Shown here one piece after another: positions 7,429-13,406 of a stretch of 14,473 nucleotides of DNA. The position numbers were made by a program, and so were the translations under genes. The DNA is taken from the NCBI GenBank assembly GCA_031264715.1, contig JAISDP010000261.1, positions 1 through 14,473 on the forward strand, given 5' to 3'. The notes beneath the pieces were generated by a model that worked only from the letters and a program-made list of their open reading frames with translations, did no database searches and had not been told where the DNA came from. The stretch comes from Bacteroidales bacterium. Its GTDB lineage: Bacteria > Bacteroidota > Bacteroidia > Bacteroidales > UBA4181. The number at the start of each line of letters is the position of its first letter. The first letter of the stretch is position 1.

Positions 7429-10400
7429 TTAAAAAGTTAAATTAACGCCAAAAGAAGTTATTCGAAAGGTTGGATACCCGATATCGCCACGTTCCGGATC
7501 AAGCCCCGGAAATTTGGTAAAAGTCAGGGCATTGTCGATACTCATATAGAACCGGATATTTTCCAGCAATATTTTCTGCGAAATCGTTTTCGGAACCGTA
7601 TAGCCCAACTGTATATTCTTTACCCTGAAATAGGATCTGTCAACCATCCAGAAATCACTTGCCGTATTGTTGCGGTTGGCATCGACGGAATGTGCCCTCA
7701 ATTTCGGAAAGGTAGCCTTATCCGGACGGCCCTCATACCATCGTCCGTCGGCAACGGTTTTGTTGATGTGATGGCCAAGTACAACGGTAGAAAAATAACT
7801 GGCGTGTTCCCATGCGGTAAAATAAACGTTATAACCGGCAACACCCTGCAGCAGGCATGAAAAATCAACGCCTTTCCAACTGGCGCCCAAACGTGCGCCA
7901 TACGTTACCGTCGGGTTAGTGCCATTTCCCATCATGATGCGGTCGTCGGCAGTGAGATCGTTATCGCCATTGGTGTCTGCATACAGAAAATCGCCCTTTT
8001 CCGGCCTGAGATAAGTTCTGAAATAATTAGGGTTTTTATCTACCAGCGACTGTACATAAGCAAGGTCTTCATCGGTAGTCACTAACCTGTCTACTTTCAT
8101 CACATACTGTATATTGATGGGTTGGCCCTCAAGAAGCACATTGGTTCCACTGATCGTCATTTCTTCACCTTTAAACCTGGTGAGTTCGTTTTTTACATAA
8201 CCGAAATTACCCTCTATAAAATAGTGAACGTCCCCTGCCTTGTCATTCCACGACAGGGTGAATTCGACGCCGGTATTGCGAACTTCGCCCGCATTTGTCC
8301 GTGGTATGGAAGAGCTTCCATGTACTAAGGGAGCCGGCAGGTCTATCAGGATATTTTTGGTGGTTTTTACAAAAAAGTCAACGCCTCCGTTCAATCTGGA
8401 TTTTAATATGCCAAAATCAATACCCAGGTTGCTTACGTATGTAGTTTCCCATGTGATCGCAGCATTCGACAGGGCTGTCTGCGCCCAACCGACCTGTACC
8501 GTATTATTCAGCACATAGTTCTGGGATGTATATAACGGCAAATAACTGTAATTGCCGTCATTATCCTTGTCGTTTCCCATCGCATTATTTCCCACTGATC
8601 CGTAGGATGCGCGAAGTTTAAGATTATTCAGCCAGGATATATCCCGCATGAAATCTTCTTCGCTGATACGCCAGCCGGCTGAAAATGCAGGGAAAACGCC
8701 TCGACGCGTTTTACCCGATGCAAACCTCGACGACCAGTCCATACGTAAATTGGCTTCCAGCAGGTATTTCTCCGCCCAGTTCAATCCCACCCTGCTAAAG
8801 AACGAGCGCATAGCCCAACTGGTATAATCACCGGTTGCAGCAGCGTTTGCGGTAGCGGCATTCAGTTCGGTCAGGTCTACAGACGTCAGGTTTTGCTTGG
8901 ATGCTGTAAACCATTGGTATTTGTATGATTCCTGGCTGGCGCCCACCATCGCCTGGATATTCAAGCGGCTGACATTCGTCTCGTAACGGACCACAGCGTC
9001 CATCTGGTTTCTTGTCCAATTGTAGTTGGTATTGGCAACGGATGTCGTTGGAGTAGATGTAAACCGAACGGTATTGTCGTAAAAATTCCAAAGATCATAA
9101 GGATCACTGGAATGTTGATACGTTAACCTGTTGGTAAAATCATACGTATAGGAGCCTTCGATGCTCAACCCTTCTAAAGGGGTTAGCTGGCCAAAAAATT
9201 GTGAAGCAATTTTGTTGGTCGTAACATTGCCTTTAGCCGACGCCATTATTGCCAAAGCGTTATTGCCACTTGTCCCATCCTCGGAATTGTTTCCCCCGCC
9301 AAACCGTCCGTCGGGATGGCGGTACAACCAGCCGGGCGAAGTCTGATTCAGATACCCCAAAGGGTTGCCGGTATTGCTGGTACTCCAGCCAATATCTGCA
9401 ATACCTTTGTATCCATAACCATTGACACCCAGTTTGAACCATGGCTTGATGTCGACATCCAGGTTGGCGCGAGCGCTGATTCTATCATACCCGCTATTTA
9501 CCATAATCCCCGGATTTTTGAGGTAATTACCCGATACAAAATAACGTATTTTTTCCGCACCGCCAGATATAGAGAGCGCGTGGTTCTGCATCCATGCCTG
9601 CTCGTAAAGATAATCCTGCCAATCGGAGTTGGGATATTTCAAAGGATCGCTGTTGCCCGCATTACGCCATTCGTTAATCTTTTCCTTGCTGAATGGTTGT
9701 GCTACATTGCTGTTTCCCATTCCTTCATTTATTAACTCCATGTAATCAGCATAATTGGTTACATAAGGAACCTTGTGGTCTAATTTTTCTGAAGATATAT
9801 AACCATGATAGTTAATTTTGGCTACTCCTGCGTGTCCTCTTTTTGTAGTGATCAGGATAACGCCATTTGCAGCCCGTGAACCGTAGATAGACGAAGAGGC
9901 GGCATCTTTCAATACGGAGATGCTCTCTACATCCTGGGGATTGACGTCGTTGATATTACCACCTGCCACGCCGTCAATGACCACCAAAGGATCAGAGTTA
10001 TTCGTTGTTCCCTGTCCGCGTACGCGAATGGTCGCTCCGTCCCATCCGGGTTGTCCGCCACTTGTTGCTGTTACGGTAACGCCGGATGCCAAACCTGCTA
10101 ATCCGGACGACAGGCTGGTGATAGGCCGGCTTTCCGTCATCTTGCCCATGTCCACAGAAGCTACCGCACCGGTCAGGTTTGCCTTCTTTTGTATGCCGTA
10201 CCCTACCACTACTACTTCTTCTATCTGCTGCATGTCTTCACTCATGTTGACATCAATGGTTGTCTGGTCGCCAACTGTTTGTTCAGTTTTCATGTAACCG
10301 ATAAATGAATATAAAAGGACTGCTCCCCTGTTGGGGACACTAATGGCGTATTTTCCATTGACATCTGTTACAACGCCAATTGTTGTTCCTTTTACAACCA

Positions 10401-10557
10401 CATTTACACCCGGTAAGGGTTCGCCTGCTGCATCGGTTATAGTACCTTTGACGGGAATACCCTGCTGTGCAAAGATCGAACAGGACAGTGTAACCAGTAG
10501 GCATACAAGGAAAATGTTTTTCCAGTATCGCCTTTCTTTTCTTAGGTTTATTTTCAT
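7429..10557 (-). CDS. SusC/RagA family TonB-dependent outer-membrane transporter
   Basis: A 1042-residue outer-membrane barrel that imports oligosaccharides into the periplasm, powered by TonB-ExbBD. Order of parts: signal peptide (about 1-30, ending SIFA before QQG), a carboxypeptidase-regulatory-like domain (about 35-105, VKGTITDAAGEPLPGVNVVV), a TonB box (EEVVVVGYG, 113-121) and a plug domain (about 120-240) with ATIRVRGQG and SVLKDAASSSIYGSRAANGV. A long beta barrel follows, ending in an aromatic residue (VNLTF) as needed for barrel assembly. The length fits the family. The N-terminus has no STN domain, so direct signalling to an anti-sigma factor is not indicated. It is the first gene of the locus. 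Its leader (10558-10840) has no clear TAnnTTTG promoter but has several palindromes and AT-rich tandem repeats. No Shine-Dalgarno sequence precedes the ATG. Confidence 0.96.
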   Translation of the reverse strand: MKINLRKERRYWKNIFLVCLLVTLSCSIFAQQGIPVKGTITDAAGEPLPGVNVVVKGTTIGVVTDVNGKYAISVPNRGAVLLYSFIGYMKTEQTVGDQTTIDVNMSEDMQQIEEVVVVGYGIQKKANLTGAVASVDMGKMTESRPITSLSSGLAGLASGVTVTATSGGQPGWDGATIRVRGQGTTNNSDPLVVIDGVAGGNINDVNPQDVESISVLKDAASSSIYGSRAANGVILITTKRGHAGVAKINYHGYISSEKLDHKVPYVTNYADYMELINEGMGNSNVAQPFSKEKINEWRNAGNSDPLKYPNSDWQDYLYEQAWMQNHALSISGGAEKIRYFVSGNYLKNPGIMVNSGYDRISARANLDVDIKPWFKLGVNGYGYKGIADIGWSTSNTGNPLGYLNQTSPGWLYRHPDGRFGGGNNSEDGTSGNNALAIMASAKGNVTTNKIASQFFGQLTPLEGLSIEGSYTYDFTNRLTYQHSSDPYDLWNFYDNTVRFTSTPTTSVANTNYNWTRNQMDAVVRYETNVSRLNIQAMVGASQESYKYQWFTASKQNLTSVDLTELNAATANAAATGDYTSWAMRSFFSRVGLNWAEKYLLEANLRMDWSSRFASGKTRRGVFPAFSAGWRISEEDFMRDISWLNNLKLRASYGSVGNNAMGNDKDNDGNYSYLPLYTSQNYVLNNTVQVGWAQTALSNAAITWETTYVSNLGIDFGILKSRLNGGVDFFVKTTKNILIDLPAPLVHGSSSIPRTNAGEVRNTGVEFTLSWNDKAGDVHYFIEGNFGYVKNELTRFKGEEMTISGTNVLLEGQPINIQYVMKVDRLVTTDEDLAYVQSLVDKNPNYFRTYLRPEKGDFLYADTNGDNDLTADDRIMMGNGTNPTVTYGARLGASWKGVDFSCLLQGVAGYNVYFTAWEHASYFSTVVLGHHINKTVADGRWYEGRPDKATFPKLRAHSVDANRNNTASDFWMVDRSYFRVKNIQLGYTVPKTISQKILLENIRFYMSIDNALTFTKFPGLDPERGDIGYPTFRITSFGVNLTF

Positions 10558-10570
10558 CTGTTTACAATTT

Positions 10571-10607
10571 AATTTTTAATTATTTTTAATTATTTTTAAT
10601 TTTTAAT
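10571..10607 (-). repeat. 10-bp AT-rich tandem repeat in the susC leader
   Basis: About three and a half copies of a decamer close to TATTTTTAAT (plus strand), ending 13 bp upstream of the susC start codon. The second and third units are identical, the first differs at two positions, and the last is truncated. On the mRNA this gives an A-rich, unstructured leader, which in Bacteroidota can enhance translation initiation. Unit number could change by slippage. Confidence 0.75.
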
Positions 10608-10616
10608 GTCAGAGGA

Positions 10617-10630
10617 AACCCCGAAGGGCT
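10617..10630 (-). promoter_or_regulatory. UUCG-capped hairpin in the susC leader
   Basis: On the minus strand AGCCC-TTCG-GGGTT forms a 5-bp stem closed by C-G over a UUCG tetraloop, an unusually stable small RNA hairpin. No T tract follows, so it is not a terminator. It lies about 60 bases before the susC start, just upstream of the AT-rich repeats. Confidence 0.45.
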
Positions 10631-10631
10631 C

Positions 10632-10646
10632 ATCAATGCCATTGAT
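10632..10646. promoter_or_regulatory. Palindrome ATCAAT-GCC-ATTGAT
   Basis: Perfect 6-bp inverted repeat with a 3-base centre in the susC upstream region. It could be an operator half-pair or part of a leader RNA structure. Short enough that chance is possible. Confidence 0.35.
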
Positions 10647-10669
10647 AATTTAATATACACTGATAATAT

Positions 10670-10686
10670 GCCATGATGATCATGGC
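10670..10686. promoter_or_regulatory. Perfect 17-bp palindrome upstream of susC
   Basis: GCCATGAT-G-ATCATGGC: 8-bp arms around one central base, typical of a dimeric regulator site. Its centre (10678) is 43 bp, about four helical turns, from the centre of the palindrome at 10714-10728, so the two sites would face the same side of the DNA. About 113 bp upstream of the susC ATG. Confidence 0.55.
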
Positions 10687-10713
10687 TATTTCATGTGGGT
10701 TAATTTTTTGACG

Positions 10714-10728
10714 AGTACTATTAGTACT
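10714..10728. promoter_or_regulatory. Perfect 15-bp palindrome upstream of susC
   Basis: AGTACTA-T-TAGTACT: 7-bp arms around one central base. It has the same architecture as the palindrome at 10670-10686 but different sequence, so two proteins or one flexible one would be needed. Candidate operator for the susC promoter. Confidence 0.5.
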
Positions 10729-10760
10729 TGTATAAAACAATAACTGTTGTTCTAAAAATT

Positions 10761-10781
10761 CTTGCACCAGATGGCTGCAAG
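10761..10781. promoter_or_regulatory. Inverted repeat CTTGCA-N9-TGCAAG
   Basis: Perfect 6-bp arms, extended inward by CCA and TGG with one bulged base. It is a third operator-like or hairpin-forming element in the 300 bp upstream of susC. Function not determinable from sequence. Confidence 0.35.
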
Positions 10782-10839
10782 ATTGATCTGTCTTTGTCTA
10801 CTCTTTTACTTTTACCTCCTTTTTTATTTTAAATTAACA

Positions 10840-10980
10840 TTAATTGCATACAATAGAGTTATCCTTGCTGATGCTTCTCATATCCATACTGCCGGCATAT
10901 ACCGGTTTCGCGTAATATTTGGGGGCTACATTCCTGTCTTGAGGATTGCTGGGGATTAATTTGTATTTCATGGGTATTTG
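10840..10980 (-). pseudogene. Truncated duplicate of the HU-like DNA-binding protein gene
   Basis: From the ATG at 10971 this reads MKYKLIPSNPQDRN and on to SISKD. It matches the first 38-39 residues of the intact HU-like protein at 13943-14317, then diverges to NSIVCN and a stop. DNA similarity covers 10860-10980 against 14203-14327, with about 8 substitutions and two small gaps (3 bp and 1 bp) by my count, roughly 93% identity. It includes about 9 bp upstream of the ATG. All of the DNA-binding arm and most of the dimer core are missing, so it cannot be a working HU protein. The break at 10860 is abrupt. The copy has the same orientation as the intact gene, so the two form direct repeats about 3.3 kb apart. 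The 43-residue ORF may still be translated, but I treat it as a remnant. Confidence 0.8.
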
Positions 10981-11004
10981 GATGCTTTTGCGTTCATCTG
11001 ACAT

Positions 11005-11042
11005 AAAAAAATCGCACACGCCCCAAAAGGACATATGCGATT
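11005..11042 (-). terminator. Strong intrinsic terminator, minus strand
   Basis: On the minus strand a 14-bp uninterrupted stem (positions 11029-11042 with 11010-11023, four G-U pairs) has a 5-base loop TTTTG and is followed by a T7 tract (A7 at 11005-11011 on the plus strand). It would end transcripts coming from the promoter at 11211-11218 and from the small genes upstream. It therefore insulates the susC leader from them. Confidence 0.8.
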
Positions 11043-11065
11043 GATATGTTTTTTCTAAAAAAATG

Positions 11066-11185
11066 TTATACGCGCGCGTAGTTACTATGTGTACTCTCTC
11101 TCTCTCTCTCTCTCTCTGCAAAAGCCGTGCCAATCGGTGATTTACCGAACATTACCAGCAATAAATTTTCGAAAGATTTCGACAT
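11066..11185 (-). CDS. Possible small ORF containing a dinucleotide repeat
   Basis: A 39-residue ORF starts at an ATG 25 bases downstream of a perfect TACTTTTG box. Its N-terminus reads MSKSFENLLLVMFGKSPIGT, followed by AFA and then alternating Glu-Arg encoded by a 12-unit AG repeat. It ends after STHSNYARV at a TAA. Gain of one AG unit or loss of two would shift it into another frame. That frame is open through 11065-10972 and continues into the HU-like fragment, ending at 10840. I do not recognise the N-terminus. It may be a real slippage-controlled small gene, the start of a gene truncated by rearrangement, or a chance ORF. The promoter position is the main argument for it; the composition after residue 23 argues against a conserved protein. 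Confidence 0.3.
   Translation of the reverse strand: MSKSFENLLLVMFGKSPIGTAFAERERERESTHSNYARV
11067..11080. repeat. Alternating TATA(CG)4TA tract
   Basis: Fourteen bases of strict pyrimidine-purine alternation, including the self-complementary TACGCGCGCGTA (11069-11080). Such tracts can adopt Z-DNA under negative supercoiling. It lies 14 bp from the CT microsatellite. Confidence 0.5.
11094..11117. repeat. Perfect CT/AG microsatellite, 12 units
   Basis: Twenty-four uninterrupted bases of CT (plus strand). Perfect dinucleotide tracts of this length are rare in bacterial genomes and prone to slippage. It falls inside the small ORF at 11066-11185. Confidence 0.95.
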
Positions 11186-11210
11186 GACAGAGGATGTTTT
11201 TTTGATATGA

Positions 11211-11284
11211 CAAAAGTACATGGTCCGGCGATGTAAAAAATGCAATTATTTTCGAAAGATATGTAAAAAAACATTATTTTACAT
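11211..11284 (-). promoter_or_regulatory. Orphan promoter sharing the GH36 promoter's 36-bp element
   Basis: TACTTTTG on the minus strand (11211-11218) is a perfect -7 box. The element at 11235-11270 matches 5527-5562 at 31 of 36 positions and lies 16 bp upstream of the box (17 bp at GH36). ATGTAAAAAA occurs twice, at 11231 and 11261, 30 bp apart. A perfect inverted repeat, ATGTAAAA-N8-TTTTACAT, covers 11261-11284. The downstream transcript would enter the microsatellite ORF and hit the terminator at 11005-11042, so it has no intact target gene. Confidence 0.6.
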
Positions 11285-11323
11285 TTTGAAAATTTGGCGG
11301 CGTATACTTTCAGGTCGGTTACG

Positions 11324-11488
11324 CTAAGGTTGAAAAACAACGCGGAACCCGAAGTGGCTGGAGAACCAGTCGGGTTCCCTGCAACCGCGGGCAGCCGAAC
11401 GGTGGTACTGCGCGTAGTTGCCCTAGTTACTGCCGCGCCGCACGCGTTTCGAGCCTTCCATACACAGCGGATCCACTGCCAGTAAACT
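11324..11488 (-). pseudogene. Broken 3' end of a formylglycine-generating-enzyme-like (C-type lectin fold) gene
   Basis: In the frame ending at the TAG at 11324-11326 the minus strand reads AVDPLCMEGSKRVRRGSN, an in-frame TAG (11423-11425), then GNYAQYHRSAARG and, at the end, GFRVVFQP. This follows the C-terminal signature of the SUMF1/formylglycine-generating-enzyme family (GS-x-RVxRGGSW, then NYA-x2-CRSAxR, then P-x2-R-x3-GFRV). The Trp of RGGSW appears as a stop codon and the usual Cys is His. In a second frame, KGDFYELFYMDWEW (about 11503-11544) could be the preceding GNVWEWxxDW segment, implying a frameshift. In Bacteroidota this domain is also the usual target of diversity-generating retroelements. 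Variable-position codons here (TGC, GAC, TTC, TCC, AGC, CAC, TTC) all end in C, as expected from mutagenised AAC codons. No reverse transcriptase is in the window. Family assignment good, retroelement link speculative. Confidence 0.65.
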
Positions 11489-11607
11489 TGCAATATCCAT
11501 TCCCAATCCATATAAAATAATTCGTAGAAATCACCCTTTCGTATAAAATTGTCGCGGTTTCGAGGCGTATAGACAATCCGGCCGATATTTTCGGGCTACG
11601 TGTCACA

Positions 11608-12159
11608 TCACGGCATCTTTTCCAGTAATTCCGGTATTTCGGAAATCGTGTAAGCGCCGGATGCTGTGTTAAATATAGCATCGCGATAGTAGGGACTGTC
11701 CCGCTCGAAAACGAAACGTATCCGTTCCTTAACCAGGTTTTCAATGGCTTCCACTTGAAGGATCGTGGTTTTAGGCTGTTCGGTATCGGATGATACAGTG
11801 ATCCTCATTTCCTTGACTTTGAAATCCATACCCACATAAAAATAGAAATGTATCATTTCGGATCCCATTGCCTGCATTTTTTCCTTACCGCCATATACTT
11901 CACACAACAACTCTATCAGTTTTTGTTGTGATTCCAAAACAGGCAACGGGGCATATTCGCGAAGTCCGGAATTCATGTTTTTCATTATGTTTTTGGTATT
12001 GGTAAATCCATAAAAATGGCGGCCATTAGATTTAGCAATACCGTACTCGCATCTGTATGTGTTGCTTTTGGCTTTATATTCCTTACCGCCTTGGTATGGC
12101 TGGCCTGCAACAACAGAAGACAGCATGATTGAAACGAAAAATGTGACAAAAGTTTTCAT
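11608..12159 (-). CDS. Exported protein of unknown function (183 residues)
   Basis: Starts at the ATG at 12159. The frame is open further, to a GTG at 12201, but only from MKTFVTFFVSIMLSSVVAGQ is there a proper signal peptide, with cleavage likely after VAG. The mature protein (about 164 residues) is mixed alpha/beta in appearance. It has a YKAKSNTYRCEYGIAKS segment near its start and a charged middle, and shows no catalytic motif I can name. The early YKxxxNTYxCEYG pattern faintly recalls small exported Bacteroides proteins such as DUF5043, but I would not assign it. It follows the 12312-12863 gene by 152 bp in the same direction. No clear -7 box precedes it and no good terminator follows until 11042. 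The cell envelope or periplasm is its likely location. Confidence 0.65.
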   Translation of the reverse strand: MKTFVTFFVSIMLSSVVAGQPYQGGKEYKAKSNTYRCEYGIAKSNGRHFYGFTNTKNIMKNMNSGLREYAPLPVLESQQKLIELLCEVYGGKEKMQAMGSEMIHFYFYVGMDFKVKEMRITVSSDTEQPKTTILQVEAIENLVKERIRFVFERDSPYYRDAIFNTASGAYTISEIPELLEKMP

Positions 12160-12311
12160 ATTTTTACCATTTTTGCCGATCATATAATTGGCGGTTTCCA
12201 CTTGAAGGAAATGCTTGATGATACGATGGAAGCAACTGATATGACTGCAAAATTCCCCAGACGGCTTCGACTTGGGTTATTCATATTTGGCGTACATGCG
12301 AAAGGCCTTTT

Positions 12312-12863
12312 TTATTTTTTCCTGTTTGCCTTGACGTATTCTCCAAGCGACTGCCATCTTAGCCCGTTTTCCAGCCAGTATTTAGTGGAATAAAAACTTG
12401 TGACGGATACCGCATAAACTTTGTTGGTCTCGGCTTCGGACAGTGTTCCGGCGGCTTTTCGGTTGATTTCTCCCAGCTGCCGTTCCAGTTTTTCGAAACC
12501 TGTTTTGGGTTTAAAGTTTTTGACTGCCTCCGATATTTTGCCAAGCAATGCCTGTAACTCCGGAGTGGATGGTTGAGCGTCAGGCGATGCGGTCGAATTG
12601 CCTGAAAGATACGCCTCCACTTCCGGATGCTGGCCGGCAAATTCAGACATGGCGGCACGCCTCACCGAATCCATGCCTTCACGGGTAATATTCCCGTTTG
12701 GTTTCACATATTCTTCCACCCGATCGAACATGTGATCAAATCCCTCATAGACTTTTTGTCCAATGGAATCATACTCCGGAGGAACATGAAGTTGGCCGCT
12801 TTGGGCAAATCCTGTCACCGTATAAAGGAAGACGGCTAAAATCAATACTGTTATTTGTTTCAT
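12312..12863 (-). CDS. Exported protein of unknown function (183 residues)
   Basis: A signal peptide is clear (MKQITVLILAVFLYTVTGFAQ, cleavage before Gln21 or Ser22). The mature part is about 160 residues, rich in Glu, Lys, Ala and Ser and predicted by eye to be mostly helical. A Ser/Pro/Ala-rich linker (NSTASPDAQPSTPELQ, about 89-104) separates two helical halves. The C-terminal half has GFEKLERQLGEINRKA and YSTKYWLENGLRWQSL. No cysteines and no enzyme motif are visible. A promoter with TTG, 19 bp and TTTATTTG lies 69-98 bp upstream, so it may start its own transcript. It runs in the same direction as 11608-12159, suggesting a small operon. I do not recognise the family. Confidence 0.7.
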   Translation of the reverse strand: MKQITVLILAVFLYTVTGFAQSGQLHVPPEYDSIGQKVYEGFDHMFDRVEEYVKPNGNITREGMDSVRRAAMSEFAGQHPEVEAYLSGNSTASPDAQPSTPELQALLGKISEAVKNFKPKTGFEKLERQLGEINRKAAGTLSEAETNKVYAVSVTSFYSTKYWLENGLRWQSLGEYVKANRKK

Positions 12864-12931
12864 CGGTTTTATTTTTTACTTTTTAAATGAATGAATATAT
12901 CTGTTTTGAGAATTTAAAAGACAGTCCTATG

Positions 12932-12961
12932 CAAATAAAAGGAGCAGACGCCATCATTCAA
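12932..12961 (-). promoter_or_regulatory. Putative promoter of the 12312-12863 gene
   Basis: On the minus strand TTG (12959-12961), 19 bases, then TTTATTTG (12932-12939). This is one mismatch from TAnnTTTG at the usual Bacteroidota spacing and would give a leader of about 60 bases. Confidence 0.4.
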
Positions 12962-12988
12962 TTTTGCAAGACCTTCATTTGTCAAAGC

Positions 12989-13008
12989 GTTATTTCTAAC
13001 GAAATAAC
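12989..13008 (-). other. Hairpin over the stop codon of the membrane-protein gene
   Basis: GTTATTTC (12989-12996) and GAAATAAC (13001-13008) form a perfect 8-bp stem with a 4-base loop. The stop codon (12996-12998) lies inside it and no T tract follows. It may be an mRNA 3'-end structure; its role is unclear. Confidence 0.4.
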
Positions 13009-13406
13009 AGGAATATAACATGCAGGAAAGCCGCATCTTTATCATCTTTTACAAAAAGATTGTAATATGCGAGAATCGCATTAAAAATAACAAACAGAGA
13101 AGACAGTGTATCAACAGTCGTATTTCCATGCATATAAAATTTAATGATCGTGAAGGAGAGAATGGCAGCCAGCACAAAATTTGATAAAAATACGAATATG
13201 ACCGTTTTGAGGTTGATATCTTTATGCTTCAATAATTTTAAAAATTCTAAAATCGGTTTTATTGGGGAAAAATATAGCGCTAAAAAAATAAGCACTAATG
13301 TATTCAGGGAAGCAATACCAATTCCTTTATGAAAAAGAAAATTAAGGACCACACAGATTAAAACCCAAATAATTATTCCTTTACTTTTAATATTTTTAAT
13401 ATTCAT
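12996..13406 (-). CDS. Small multi-pass membrane protein of unknown function (136 residues)
   Basis: Four hydrophobic segments are visible, numbered from the ATG at 13406. They are about 10-27 (GIIIWVLICVVLNFLF), 31-48 (ASLNTLVLIFLALYFSP), 66-90 (VFLSNFVLAAILSFTIIKFY) and 98-117 (SLFVIFNAILAYYNLFV). Short basic loops (KLLKHKDINLK) separate them. The frame extends upstream to 13505, but that part is Arg-rich, lacks membrane character and is probably non-coding. The gene is markedly AT-rich compared with the glycosidase genes, suggesting a different origin. It runs in the same direction as the exported-protein genes downstream (132-bp gap). I see no family motif. It could be an envelope accessory protein, or an immunity-type protein as many such small four-helix proteins are, but nothing in the sequence shows this. 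Confidence 0.6.
   Translation of the reverse strand: MNIKNIKSKGIIIWVLICVVLNFLFHKGIGIASLNTLVLIFLALYFSPIKPILEFLKLLKHKDINLKTVIFVFLSNFVLAAILSFTIIKFYMHGNTTVDTLSSLFVIFNAILAYYNLFVKDDKDAAFLHVIFLLFR

Noticed and set aside
10814..10820. Perfect Shine-Dalgarno sequence AGGAGGT on the minus strand
   Set aside because: No start codon with a usable ORF follows at proper distance, and ribosome binding in this phylum rarely uses such sites.
11071..11086. AACTACGCGC shared between the microsatellite ORF and the lectin-fold remnant, hinting at a second variable-region copy
   Set aside because: The match is about 10-13 bases and does not extend on either side; chance or local duplication is as likely.
11152..11511. 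A 119-residue minus-strand ORF (starting MDWEWILQ)
   Set aside because: Most of it reads the lectin-fold remnant in the wrong frame and then runs through the orphan promoter; the family signature is in the neighbouring frame.
12160..12201. GTG start that lengthens the 11608-12159 protein
   Set aside because: The added residues precede a proper signal peptide starting at MKTFVTFF, so the later ATG is better.
11745..12207. TTCCACTTGAAGGA present both inside the 11608-12159 gene and just upstream of it
   Set aside because: A 14-base match with no extension and no evident role; noted only as a possible duplication trace.
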